Assembly: GCA_001873365.1 (NCBI GenBank)
Contig: MNYZ01000044.1
Span: 1-63,563 of the forward strand
Direction of reading: 5' to 3'
DNA from: Oscillatoriales cyanobacterium CG2_30_40_61
GTDB lineage: Bacteria; Cyanobacteriota; Cyanobacteriia; Cyanobacteriales; Microcoleaceae
Length of the DNA: 63,563 nt
Shown here: positions 18,901 through 26,268 of the stretch, piece by piece
Layout: each line of letters opens with the position of its first letter
Numbering within the stretch: position 1 is the first letter of the stretch
The notes under the pieces: generated by a model
Told to the model about the DNA's origin: nothing
What the model saw: only the letters and a program-made list of their open reading frames with translations
The model's database searches: none
Position numbers and translations under genes: made by a program

Positions 18901-21304
18901 CTTCTTTTGGTTTAACCACTACGTCAAAACAATGTAAGGAAAAACCATCGGGTTTTAAAATTCGATCAATATCTTGGGTAATTTTCTCAAAGGTTGTTTC
19001 ATCTTCAGAAATATGTTCTAGGGTAGAAATACTAAAAACACAATCAAAATATTGATTAGGAAGTTCAGCGTTAAAGTTACCAATATAGTCTAAAACAATA
19101 CGGGAGTTAGCATAATTTATAATTTGATTGGGGCCATTTCCCACCCCTTCAAATTTGTCTAAATTCCAGCATTCATAGTCCTGTTTTAATACTTCTAAAA
19201 CCCGAGAATTTCCCCCACCAATTTCTAATAGTTTTGACCCTTTGGGTAAATTTTGGGTAATAAAATTATAGACTAATAAATCTTGATAAATTTTCAGGTC
19301 ACAAGCATCAGGATTAATATTGCTATAGGCTTTAAACCGTTGAAACTGATCAAAATGACTGCGTTTAGAATAGGTAAAATCTTGAAAACCCACTGTTTTT
19401 GTCGGCGTTTTTAAGTTTTGCACGGTTTTAATTAAAGTCTGTTGAATAATGTCAGCCATTCTTGACCAGGAATATTGAGAAGATTGTACTAAACCCGCTT
19501 GAATTAACGGTTGATAAATCTCCGGTTTCTGAATTTGTTCTAATGCTTGTAACATTTCTAAAACCCGATCTTCATCCACATAATAAGCCGCATTCCCGGC
19601 GATTTCTGGAATTGAACCTTTTCGACAAGTAATTACCGGACAACTGCAAGCCATCGCCTCGATAATTGGCATTCCAAACCCTTCATATTTAGAGGGATAA
19701 ACTAATGCTCTTGCGCCGGAATACGCCTGTTTTAATTCTTGATCATCCAGTTGCAATAAATGAATTCTAAACCGTTGAACATAGGGATAAAATTCAGCTT
19801 CTAAAGTAGGTTCTCCTCCGACACAAACAATTTCAAAATCCTGATTATTTTTGAGTTGAGTTAGTGCTTTAAAGAATAATAGAGTATTTTTATATCCCTC
19901 AGCCCCTAACCGTTGACCCACTAAAATAAAATAGGGTTTATTGATGCTATTTTTAAATTTAAACTGTTGAATTTCTCCTGGAGTTGCGGGGGAAAAGACA
20001 GCCGGAACACCACAATGGGCGACGGTAATTTGATTTTTATTAATATTAGGGAAAAAGTGAACTAAATCCTGGGCTGTGTTTTCAGAAATTGTAATATAGG
20101 CAGATGCGTGTTCAATTCCATGATGTTTTTCTCGCCACATGGGAATAGTTAAATCCATCCCTAACTGTTCTGGAATCATATCATATCCCATAAACACCGA
20201 AGGTGTTGTTAGGGGAGTAGTATAATAGGTAGAAATAAACAGATCGGCATTTTCTTGATCACAGATTTTTTGTAATAATTGCCGATCTTCTTCAATTTTA
20301 TCATAATCATATTCAGGAATTTGATAATATTTAATCCCAGGAATTTTAGGCGTAGTCCCTTCCCGGTCTAAAACAATAATTTGTTGAGCAAAATCCTGGG
20401 TAGACCAGGTTTCTAGTAAGGATTTCCAAACCCTGGCAATTCCGGTATTACGAATTTGGAAAAATACACCATCAATAATAATTTTAATTGAATTTTTACC
20501 AGAATTAATCTGTTTTCGAGTTGCTACGGCTTTTAAAAAATCCTGTTCAATTAAGGAAGGGAGAGAATTAGAAGCAGATTCTATAGACACAGCTTTTTTC
20601 CAAGATGATTCTGATATTTTGGTTTGGGTTAATAGATGTAAACTACTCCCATCAGAATATAAATTTAACTTAAATTTTTCAGCTATTTTTAATAAAGATT
20701 GATAGGTATAAATAGAAATATGTTGACCTTCATGCAGGGCATAATACCACCATTGATCGGGTTTAGGATGATCGACCGGAAGCAGTTGGGTACTGAATAA
20801 TAAATTTTGGGAAAAATTTAATAATTTTTCAATTTCTTCAAGGGGATCAACAAAGTGTTCAAACACTTCAAACGCCGTAACTAAATCATAGTTTTCCTGT
20901 TGATTTCCTTCAAATCCCTGATAAAATATATTTTGACAATATTGATCATAGCCATAAAAATTAAACCCCAAATCTCGCATCAACCGCACAAATAAACCAT
21001 AACCACAGCCATAATCTAAAAACTTGCCTTTTGAATTAAAACATGGTATAATTAACTCTTGAGTGATTTGGGAAAATTTAAAATTCCGTGCCACCAATCC
21101 CACATCGCTAATGGCAATCGGATCAGCATAAGCTTGATCTAACCAATAGGGTTTTTCAGTTTGGACAAATCCACAAACCGAACATTTAAAATAATCAACA
21201 GTATAGCGATTTAAAATTGTAGCTTGAGCAAAATAGGGAGATACAGAACTACAAATTTTACAAAGGGAATTTGGGGTAACTTTTGATTGACTTTTAACTT
21301 GCAC
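12968..21304 (-). CDS. Giant multidomain glycosyltransferase/methyltransferase
   Basis: A 2778-residue protein. In order: a zinc-ribbon (C15, C18, C41, C44) with a SAM methyltransferase (LDYGCGYG, to about 230); a GT4-type glycosyltransferase (about 270-620, KYEGFGMPIIEAMA); a second methyltransferase (about 685-800, LLEIGGGNS); three GT2 domains near 886, 1158 and 1535, each with a DD or NDD metal site (NSDD, NTDD, HQDD); and a GT41-like O-GlcNAc-transferase region (about 2065-2400, LADIYLDSYPFSGVNSLVDP). A helical module of about 100 residues occurs three times (about 1865-1968, 2505-2618, 2658-2771). No signal peptide or membrane segment is seen. It probably builds and modifies a surface or protein-linked glycan in the cytoplasm. 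It stands alone, without other polysaccharide genes. Substrates are unknown. Confidence 0.88.
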   Translation of the reverse strand: MQVKSQSKVTPNSLCKICSSVSPYFAQATILNRYTVDYFKCSVCGFVQTEKPYWLDQAYADPIAISDVGLVARNFKFSQITQELIIPCFNSKGKFLDYGCGYGLFVRLMRDLGFNFYGYDQYCQNIFYQGFEGNQQENYDLVTAFEVFEHFVDPLEEIEKLLNFSQNLLFSTQLLPVDHPKPDQWWYYALHEGQHISIYTYQSLLKIAEKFKLNLYSDGSSLHLLTQTKISESSWKKAVSIESASNSLPSLIEQDFLKAVATRKQINSGKNSIKIIIDGVFFQIRNTGIARVWKSLLETWSTQDFAQQIIVLDREGTTPKIPGIKYYQIPEYDYDKIEEDRQLLQKICDQENADLFISTYYTTPLTTPSVFMGYDMIPEQLGMDLTIPMWREKHHGIEHASAYITISENTAQDLVHFFPNINKNQITVAHCGVPAVFSPATPGEIQQFKFKNSINKPYFILVGQRLGAEGYKNTLLFFKALTQLKNNQDFEIVCVGGEPTLEAEFYPYVQRFRIHLLQLDDQELKQAYSGARALVYPSKYEGFGMPIIEAMACSCPVITCRKGSIPEIAGNAAYYVDEDRVLEMLQALEQIQKPEIYQPLIQAGLVQSSQYSWSRMADIIQQTLIKTVQNLKTPTKTVGFQDFTYSKRSHFDQFQRFKAYSNINPDACDLKIYQDLLVYNFITQNLPKGSKLLEIGGGNSRVLEVLKQDYECWNLDKFEGVGNGPNQIINYANSRIVLDYIGNFNAELPNQYFDCVFSISTLEHISEDETTFEKITQDIDRILKPDGFSLHCFDVVVKPKEVWTNQFLPYLFKTQKTLNSLIDFDQIKLDPDLYGMSEIAYRQFWQPTTQKSYQEFGQPISYNILWQKSAINIRSVSPEILVSSALPKISIVTPSLNQGEFLEECIDSILSQNYPNLEYIIMDGGSTDNSVEIIKKYDQYLTFWQSQADGGHYAAVNAGFQKTTGNIMGWLNSDDKYHPDAFYKLAATFQQNKQVEWVMGIPTEWDRNGRHIHSQMQTPLWSRKMLLDKQWVEQYQQLQHTWIQQESTFWTRSLWEKAGFKLQTNLNLAGDFELWLRFSRYAPLYLLRSLIGGFRTYDTQRSKIYREQYFQEVKQIVQEELQLIEQGKYPSEQLSPPVIVLEDTQVLALKQKVLTKPEIKVSAIVSTYNSASMMSGRLENLVNQTLFKQGKLEVIVVDSGSQENEREIVSRFKQQYPDSIIYIKTEEKEPIYQAWNRGIAIARGEYITNQNTDDRLKLNALERLSNYLDQHSEVILVHADQQAVSPGESVNLEQLNGKPHWKWPEFSHLKLLFSAQIGSQPMWRKSLHNNYGLFDQTLKVRGDQDFYIRIANAGEIHFIPEILGTLNLSENSLSHQQDLSREEEVLIFKKYTSSREKLAQFLNHPQIQLTDQNYQILVNNLSCDLANQVLSQFHLPFYIKLITELLNSVVELGTYKQTVQTNLLRIWNRFSDPATRFQFMKTLSPQVIEICDEQIQLKGEGMEKIDPVQMYINLSKLSQVNPPKIDPIFSSQPRPFWSVIIPSYNGEKYIEQVLNSILTQAPSFEEMEIIVVDDCSTNPEIKDLVKKIGKNRVQFYQQPQNLGLIPNWNDCIKRAKGQWIHLLHQDDLVLPGFYSQMRKLLETEPTAGAGFCRHYYIDEQGKQRSLSALEQEKNGIISNWLERIAVMQRIQFAAMVVKRSVYEILGGFSENAGSAADWEMWKRISAYYPVAYEPQTLACYRLHSTSESSRLISMGANISDTLKSIEISQSYLPENLAINLSNKAREHYGLYAINTAKQLLVNGDAKAVIAQIKEALKCSQSDVVKQAIIELFSPQQPKAQIRTLTPAQILAEVSSLTEEYKKTNNPDSLRQIRQIVAQYWLALESDNLEKTYGGEIGQAHKILLNSGLKNEVLTSPEKAQLQDWYTYLKPGLNQPKSIQHLLAIILYSYPYQLSPNWYIQAPIPKWFLPDYFEFMLAVPQFFQERGETELYYRYLENWIHYIHERFISNPEFSIWQELAWKFTQIANFIPLYFNTANLKDIYIKRAEIMEFALTHLGYSLDYQFPQRSNRPKIRLGILSNHFLPQTETYSTLPVFEYLDSTQFEVILYTLQSNQHPLEKYCQSRAERLIKLPKNISEQVKLIRNDDLDILLIGTNITAVNHGITLLGLHRLARIQVTSTSSCVTTGMRNIDYYISGTLTEIKQNPQAQYREKLVLLEGTAHCFSYYATPPEAPQVIPTRSSLGIAEQAIIFISGANFYKIIPELRETWAKLLAKVPNSVLVLYPFNPNWASQYRALPWINNFKAILAEYGVDPSRLIILKPQASRSDIKEYLKLADIYLDSYPFSGVNSLVDPLEVGLVPVVRDGDVIPNFSPTTSQAGEVFVVRDSGSFRSLMAASLLRSLSIPDLIANSEESYINLAITLANNPQLRQQKRQEIQQKMQQNPEFLDSRTYSAKMGVILQQLFQNWQQNQPKLPSIQLNSREAIQQYLSVLVTNINHYELEPNNQPIVNQLRSLRKIMVEHWLKIPPEQLEKMYTTDLGKGYQILLNRGIQREPLNAEEEQLVNQITQQAIGLKQSDSLNHLMVLMLYYPPGKMVVANAKTRLPKWLLKEYQRVFENPSALEKIMVSDVSQNQPLTPIESFQNRLIGCVNLYKIDPSNVAIVEELRQIRRQFADFWLGLEATQLESVYQSAVGKVYRTLLYSGFSQESLTSTEQQFIKTLASQMNQGLNQIDTIKPLLAVLLYCRPEQLQIQDLSRLPQWFRPDYEQLSHQVSSRKS

Positions 21305-21436
21305 TATGGTTTAACCTTAAACTCAACTGAGGGAAAAATCTTTTACTATATTACTGCGCGCGAGTGCCGGGGCGATCATTAGTGTCAACTTCAGGCTAAA
21401 AGTAGGGTAGAAAACTGAAATCTTCTCTAAGGGTCG

Positions 21437-21555
21437 ATCCCCCCTAACCCCCCTTAAAAAAGGGGGAACCGGAGTTCAAAGTCCCCTTATTAAGGGGGTA
21501 GGGGGGATCAAAGTCCCCCTTGGGAAGGGGGATTTAGGGGGATCTAATCTAGGAT
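21437..21555. repeat. Palindromic repeat block in the 21305-21699 gap
   Basis: The 395-bp gap before ftsH holds CCCCCCTTAAAAAAGGGGG, then TCCCCTTATTAAGGGGG and TCCCCCTTGGGAAGGGGG, ending in GGGGGATCTAATCTAGGA. The last part is the same unit as at 4735-4774. The rest of the gap shows nothing I can name beyond presumed promoter sequence for ftsH. Confidence 0.7.
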
Positions 21556-21683
21556 ACGATCAATAGCTTTGTCCCTAACCAATTGAGATCACTAAACAAG
21601 ACCCGACGCACTGTTGATGAAAAATACGTTAAGATTAGTAACAATACCATAACTAATGAGTCCTGTAGACTCGCCGCAACAGT

Positions 21684-21690
21684 AGGAGGA
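21684..21690 (+). promoter_or_regulatory. Ribosome binding site for ftsH (GTG start)
   Basis: AGGAGGA lies nine bases before GTG at 21700. The product begins [14 protein letters not shown], as FtsH proteins of this group do, so the GTG start is well supported. Confidence 0.8.
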
Positions 21691-21699
21691 TAGACCTCG

Positions 21700-23538
21700 G
21701 TGAATAAACGCTGGAGAAATGCGGGGTTATACGCCCTGCTTGCCATTGTAGTCTTAGCATTAGCAACTGCCTTTTTTGATAAACAGCCCCAAACTCGGGA
21801 AAGCTGGAAGTATAGTACCTTTATTCAAGAAGTCAAGAGTAATAAAGTTGAACGGGTCAGCCTGAGTTCTGATCGCTCCAGAGCCTTAGTTACGGCTCAG
21901 GATGGGAATAAAGTTATTGTTAACCTTCCCAACGATCCGGCCTTGATCGATATTCTGACCGAAAATAATGTTGATATTTCAGTTTTACCCCAAAACGACG
22001 AAAGCTTCTGGTTCAAAGCCCTGAGCAGTCTGTTTTTCCCCGTTTTACTCTTAGTGGGGTTATTTTTCTTACTCCGTCGCGCTCAGAATGGCCCGGGTAG
22101 CCAAGCGATGAACTTTGGCAAGTCTAAAGCCAGAGTGCAGATGGAACCCCAAACCCAAGTTACCTTCGGGGATGTGGCGGGTATTGAACAAGCCAAACTT
22201 GAACTCAGCGAAGTCGTGGACTTCCTAAAAAATGCCGATCGGTTTACGGCCGTGGGTGCAAAAATTCCCAAAGGGGTGTTATTAGTTGGCCCTCCAGGGA
22301 CAGGTAAAACCCTATTAGCCAAAGCCGTAGCCGGAGAAGCGGGCGTTCCCTTCTTCAGTATTTCCGGTTCGGAATTTGTAGAAATGTTCGTCGGTGTGGG
22401 TGCGTCCCGGGTGCGTGACCTGTTTGAACAGGCGAAAACCAATGCCCCCTGTATCGTCTTTATCGATGAAATTGACGCCGTAGGTCGCCAACGCGGTGCT
22501 GGTTTAGGCGGTGGTAACGATGAGCGCGAACAAACCCTAAACCAGCTATTAACCGAAATGGACGGGTTTGAGGGTAATAACGGAATTATTATTATCGCTG
22601 CTACCAACCGCCCCGATGTTCTCGACTCCGCCTTAATGCGTCCGGGTCGTTTTGACCGCCAAGTGGTGGTTGACCGTCCCGACTATAACGGCCGTTCAGA
22701 AATTCTGCGGGTTCACGCCCGGGGCAAAACCTTGGCTAAAGATGTGGACTTAGATAAAATTGCCCGTCGTACTCCTGGGTTTACCGGGGCGGACTTATCT
22801 AACCTGTTAAACGAAGCCGCTATTTTAGCCGCCCGTCGTAACTTGACGGAAATTTCCATGGATGAAGTCAATGATGCCATTGATCGGGTGTTGGCTGGCC
22901 CCGAGAAGAAAGATCGGGTGATGAGCGAAAAACGCAAAACCCTAGTCGCCTACCATGAAGCCGGACACGCCTTAGTGGGGGCCCTAATGCCCGACTATGA
23001 CCCCGTACAGAAAATTAGTATTATTCCTCGGGGACGGGCCGGGGGGTTAACCTGGTTCATGCCTAGCGAAGAACGCATGGACTCCGGTTTGTTCAGCCGC
23101 TCCTATCTGGAAAATCAAATGGCCGTGGCTTTGGGTGGTCGGGTCGCCGAAGAAATTATCTTTGGGGAAGAAGAAGTTACCACCGGAGCGTCTAATGATT
23201 TACAACAGGTGACTCGGGTAGCTCGTCAAATGATTACCCGTTATGGGATGAGCGATCGCCTTGGCCCGGTGGCTTTAGGGCGTCAACAGGGGAATGTGTT
23301 CCTGGGCCGCGATATTATGTCGGAACGGGATTTCTCCGAAGAAACTGCCTCAACTATTGATGCTGAAGTCCGTGTCCTGGTAGATGCTGCCTATAAACGG
23401 GCTAAACAAGTATTAGTAGAAAACCGCCATGTTTTGAATCAATTAGCCGATGTTTTAATTGATAAAGAAACGGTGGATGCCGATGAATTGCAAGAATTGT
23501 TAGCCAATAATGATGTAAAAATGGCGGCGATCGTTTAA
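21700..23538 (+). CDS. ftsH: ATP-dependent zinc metalloprotease FtsH
   Basis: A 612-residue membrane protease. A first membrane helix lies near residues 7-26 and a second near 108-125 around a short exposed domain. The AAA module has Walker A GPPGTGKT, Walker [11 protein letters not shown] and the second region of homology [18 protein letters not shown]. The protease domain has the zinc motif HEAGH. FtsH hexamers extract and degrade membrane proteins; in cyanobacteria they turn over damaged photosystem II D1. The N-terminus resembles the Synechocystis FtsH3/FtsH1 types more than FtsH2, which is a tentative assignment. GTG start with a strong ribosome site; a hairpin terminator follows. Confidence 0.96.
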   Translation: MNKRWRNAGLYALLAIVVLALATAFFDKQPQTRESWKYSTFIQEVKSNKVERVSLSSDRSRALVTAQDGNKVIVNLPNDPALIDILTENNVDISVLPQNDESFWFKALSSLFFPVLLLVGLFFLLRRAQNGPGSQAMNFGKSKARVQMEPQTQVTFGDVAGIEQAKLELSEVVDFLKNADRFTAVGAKIPKGVLLVGPPGTGKTLLAKAVAGEAGVPFFSISGSEFVEMFVGVGASRVRDLFEQAKTNAPCIVFIDEIDAVGRQRGAGLGGGNDEREQTLNQLLTEMDGFEGNNGIIIIAATNRPDVLDSALMRPGRFDRQVVVDRPDYNGRSEILRVHARGKTLAKDVDLDKIARRTPGFTGADLSNLLNEAAILAARRNLTEISMDEVNDAIDRVLAGPEKKDRVMSEKRKTLVAYHEAGHALVGALMPDYDPVQKISIIPRGRAGGLTWFMPSEERMDSGLFSRSYLENQMAVALGGRVAEEIIFGEEEVTTGASNDLQQVTRVARQMITRYGMSDRLGPVALGRQQGNVFLGRDIMSERDFSEETASTIDAEVRVLVDAAYKRAKQVLVENRHVLNQLADVLIDKETVDADELQELLANNDVKMAAIV

Positions 23539-23569
23539 TTCAATTCCTAAAAATTGAATCAGTTTAAAT

Positions 23570-23613
23570 AAAAATAGGGCTATTTCTGTTTCCAGAAATA
23601 TAGCCCTATTTTT
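23570..23613 (+). terminator. Intrinsic terminator after ftsH
   Basis: AAAAATAGGGCTAT and ATAGCCCTATTTTT pair around CTGTTTCCAG in a long stem that ends in a T run. Lying 32 bases after the ftsH stop, it may work in both directions because the A run precedes it. Confidence 0.8.
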
Positions 23614-23635
23614 ATGGAAGTCGCCCCTAAAAGTC

Positions 23636-23785
23636 AGGAAAAAGACTGCTAAAGTCTTTTCTTCGCTATTCCGGTGTTCCGGTGTTCCGGTGTTTTCTCC
23701 TCCTGGTATTTGAAAGACTGCTAAAGTCTTTTCTTTACTGTTGCGGTGTTGCCTCTTGCGGTGTTCCCTAATTCCGGTAACTTTG
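23636..23785. repeat. Short direct repeats between ftsH and the CPP1-like gene
   Basis: AAAGACTGCTAAAGTCTTTTC occurs as two nearly identical copies (about 23641 and 23715), each a small hairpin. Each is followed by a short run of (T/G)CCGGTG(T)T-like units, best seen as three TTCCGGTG units near 23670. Confidence 0.6.
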
Positions 23786-23797
23786 AACCCTTGGGAA

Positions 23798-24403
23798 TTA
23801 ACGCAGAAAGCAAGCCACAAGCCACAAAATAATAAAAGTAATAAAAGCAATAAATCGTTCTACTGCGATCGCTCCTGCTAGTGAACTCAATAAACTTCCT
23901 AATATTAACCCTCCTATTAAACCAGCAACAGTCAGCAAAACTGCTCGACCAAACTTATTCTCTTTGCGGTTAAGAAAATAAAGACAAGATCCCACACCCA
24001 GGGCTAAAGTTAGCTGTAATAATGAGAGCCCAAAACCCGAATATAGGCTCAAACCTGCTAAGGTAACATACACCCCAGAAGGCCATAATAAATCAGCACG
24101 ACTGGGAGTATCCAACAGTTGGCTGAACCAATTGGGTTTGGAATTTGCCGCCGGTTGCACACCAGAGGGCGGAGTTGGGGCGACTCGTTCGGGAAAACGA
24201 ATTCGTTCAGGGACTTTAATTTTGCCCTCTTGTCGCATTTTTAACCGATCCATCAAAATGGCATCATAAGCCGCTTCAATCGATTGCAGCAGCTTAACTT
24301 CGCCACTATATTGCTGTTTTAGGCGATCCCGGGCTACCTGAATTTCATCAAAGGAGGCATCAAGGGTAACCCCAAGCTGTTCGTAGGGACTTTGCTCGCT
24401 CAT
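23798..24403 (-). CDS. CPP1-like (DUF3353) membrane protein with J-like domain
   Basis: A 201-residue protein starting MSEQSPYEQLGVTLDASFDE. Residues 1-60 resemble a J domain but lack the HPD tripeptide. A proline-rich linker follows, then three to four hydrophobic segments from about residue 105 to the end. This matches the CPP1-like family, named for the plant chaperone-like protein of protochlorophyllide oxidoreductase, which holds POR in the chloroplast. A role in protecting or placing a chlorophyll-synthesis enzyme at thylakoid membranes is known for the plant protein and inferred here. The gene runs convergent to ftsH and in the same direction as pgeF, 74 bp away. Confidence 0.75.
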   Translation of the reverse strand: MSEQSPYEQLGVTLDASFDEIQVARDRLKQQYSGEVKLLQSIEAAYDAILMDRLKMRQEGKIKVPERIRFPERVAPTPPSGVQPAANSKPNWFSQLLDTPSRADLLWPSGVYVTLAGLSLYSGFGLSLLQLTLALGVGSCLYFLNRKENKFGRAVLLTVAGLIGGLILGSLLSSLAGAIAVERFIAFITFIILWLVACFLR

Positions 24404-24477
24404 CAGACTTTTTCTTATACCGTTTTATTTATTGTAAGCTTAACTCAATCTTGATCCAAACCGTTGATCAATTAATC

Positions 24478-25248
24478 CTACTGACTGACAATTCCTGACC
24501 ACTGCACCCGTTTTAATTGTTCCCGACGGTAGGAGAAAAAAGCCTCCGGGTCTTGATAGGTACAATGGGGAGCGCTCGTCACTTGGTCAGGTGTGATCCC
24601 TAACTGTTCTAGTTGTAAACTATTAAACCGTCGCACATCTAAACGGACTTTATCCGGCTCCGGATCGGTCAGTAGGGGGGAATTGGGGAGGTGATAGACG
24701 GGTTCTAATCCCTCTATATCAGAAATCAAACTTTGAGCCAACTGGGTCGCCACATCCAGGGAAACTTGATAGACTTGTCCCGAAATTGCTGGCCCCAAAG
24801 CCACCCGCAGATCCTCGATTTGACTCCCCTGGGCTTGAAAATGAGCGATCGCCTCGGGAACAATCTTAGCCGCCGTCCCTCGCCAGCCCGCATGAACCGC
24901 CGCCACCTTCCCGGTTTGAGCATCCGCAATTAACACCGGAACACAATCGGCTGTAGCCACCCAAACCGCCTCCGAGGAGTTTTCCGCAAATAAACCATCC
25001 GCTTCTACCAGGGGTTGATCTTCTAATCCTAAATGATCCAAGGGGTCAACGGTTCCGGTTTTCAATACCCGATTTCCGTGCACCTGCTTAACTCGATACG
25101 CATTCACCCCAGGTTGTAAAACATCCACTAAATTCGAGGGAGTGCGAGGACTAAAAGAACGGGTAAAAAACCCATGTTGCCAATCTTTAAGTAAACTACA
25201 GGTTAAATAGGGTAATCCATCCCAAGTTTGCCAATGCCAAGTGTGCAT
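24478..25248 (-). CDS. pgeF: Peptidoglycan editing factor PgeF (laccase-domain protein)
   Basis: A 256-residue protein with the marks of the YfiH/laccase-domain family: KQVHGN (His), VWVATADCVPVLI (Cys), AVHAGWRGTA (His), and LGPAISGQVYQV. These residues form the zinc or copper site. Older annotations call the family polyphenol oxidase or laccase; it is now linked to removing mis-incorporated residues from peptidoglycan stem peptides, and adenosine-deaminase-like activity is also reported for relatives. The length and motifs are complete, including SAPHCTYQDPEAFFSYRR at the C-terminus. The start MHTWHWQTWDG is preferred because upstream sequence is AT-rich and non-coding. It diverges from birA. 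Confidence 0.88.
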   Translation of the reverse strand: MHTWHWQTWDGLPYLTCSLLKDWQHGFFTRSFSPRTPSNLVDVLQPGVNAYRVKQVHGNRVLKTGTVDPLDHLGLEDQPLVEADGLFAENSSEAVWVATADCVPVLIADAQTGKVAAVHAGWRGTAAKIVPEAIAHFQAQGSQIEDLRVALGPAISGQVYQVSLDVATQLAQSLISDIEGLEPVYHLPNSPLLTDPEPDKVRLDVRRFNSLQLEQLGITPDQVTSAPHCTYQDPEAFFSYRREQLKRVQWSGIVSQ

Positions 25249-25304
25249 AAAATTATAATTACGAACTGTTGCGACTACAAACTCCCTTGATTTTAACCGA
25301 TTCT

Positions 25305-25331
25305 TCTTTGTGTCTTTGTGTCTTTGTGTTT
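25305..25331. repeat. TTTGTGTC octamer array
   Basis: Three tandem copies of an octamer of form CTTTGTGT. Related arrays occur at 28001-28026 (TTAGTGTC) and inside the 60-bp repeat at 63428-63563 (CGTGTCTC). The farthest upstream GTG of the birA frame lies in this array, which weakens it as a start. Confidence 0.6.
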
Positions 25332-26157
25332 TATTTCCATTCCCTTAAATAACTTGCTGAATTTAGCCCGTTTAGAATCTGCCTTACAAACCCTGATGGA
25401 GACGCGCCGTGGTACGTCTCTACCAAATATTCATTATTTTGATAGCTTAATTTCTACGAATCAAACCGCCTGGGAACTCTTAGAACAGGGGGAACCGCCC
25501 GGAACCGTAGTTATCGCCGGACAACAAACGGCCGGACGGGGACAATGGGGCCGACAATGGCAGTCGAGTCAGGGGGGGTTATTTTTATCAAAAATTGTTG
25601 AACTCAGGCTTCCGGTGGCTCAAAAAGCCCAATTGAGCATCAGTTCCGCTTGGGGTATTGCTACTATTTTGCGCGATCGCTCCTGTCCCGTACACCTGAA
25701 ATGGCCGAATGATTTAATCCTAAATCAGCGCAAACTCGGCGGAATTCTCACTGAAACCAAAATTGCGGGACAGTTTATTACTCAAGCGGTGATCGGAGTT
25801 GGTTTAAATTGGGAAAATCCTGTTCCTGAAATCGGGATTAATTTACAAACCTTTTTTGCCCATTCTGCCACACCTGCGACGATTCAATCCCTAGAATTCC
25901 TTGCCGCCCTAGTCTTACAGGGATTAGACCTAGGAATTGAACAATTATCAGATGCTAATATTAATCAAATGTTAACGGGCTATAATCAACTATTAACCTG
26001 TGTTGGAAAACCGATCAAGGTTGGGGATCAAATCGGTGAAATTATCGGAATTTCGGAACAGGGAAACCTGCGAGTTGGTCTTTATCCTAAAACCGAAATC
26101 GGTTTTTATCGAGAAATTGACCAACAGCCCGGTACAATAAGTATCGGCTACAGTTAG
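25318..26157 (+). CDS. birA: Biotin--[acetyl-CoA-carboxylase] ligase
   Basis: The product joins biotin to the carboxyl carrier protein of acetyl-CoA carboxylase. Family motifs are FDSLISTNQTAWEL, GQQTAGRGQWGRQW (biotinyl-AMP loop), HLKWPNDLILNQRKLGGIL and GVGLNWENP. There is no N-terminal DNA-binding domain, so it is a ligase only. The start is uncertain: GTG at 25318 lies in an octamer array, TTG at 25354 would give LLNLARLESALQTL, as in homologues, and ATG at 25396 lies in a palindromic repeat. None has a good ribosome site. The palindrome at 25395-25423 is translated in frame as METRRGTSLP, just before the catalytic domain. The gene diverges from pgeF. Confidence 0.85.
   Translation: MSLCFISIPLNNLLNLARLESALQTLMETRRGTSLPNIHYFDSLISTNQTAWELLEQGEPPGTVVIAGQQTAGRGQWGRQWQSSQGGLFLSKIVELRLPVAQKAQLSISSAWGIATILRDRSCPVHLKWPNDLILNQRKLGGILTETKIAGQFITQAVIGVGLNWENPVPEIGINLQTFFAHSATPATIQSLEFLAALVLQGLDLGIEQLSDANINQMLTGYNQLLTCVGKPIKVGDQIGEIIGISEQGNLRVGLYPKTEIGFYREIDQQPGTISIGYS
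25395..25423. repeat. Degenerate 28-bp palindrome inside birA
   Basis: GGAGACGCGCC and GGTACGTCTC with CTAC following match the GTAGAGACG...CGTCTCTAC family seen at 34036, 34136 and 60684. The arms carry two mismatches, as expected of an old copy constrained by coding. It is the only family member found inside a gene. Confidence 0.6.
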
Positions 26158-26172
26158 TTAAACAATTAAACC

Positions 26173-26234
26173 GTAGGGGCAGGTTCCGAGACGATCTGGA
26201 ATTATTAGTAATTATCTCCCTAAACCCGCCCCTA
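26173..26234. repeat. Inverted repeat element, GTAGGGGCGGGTT family
   Basis: GTAGGGGCAGGTT at the left and AAACCCGCCCCTA at the right enclose about 36 bp between birA and the M23 peptidase gene. Confidence 0.7.
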
Positions 26235-26268
26235 AAGTTAGTTCAACAGTTAGATCATTATTGGTTGT

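Noticed and set aside
22083-22607. 174-codon frame antisense to ftsH
   Set aside because: Lies opposite the conserved AAA domain, has no family motif and reflects codon bias of ftsH.
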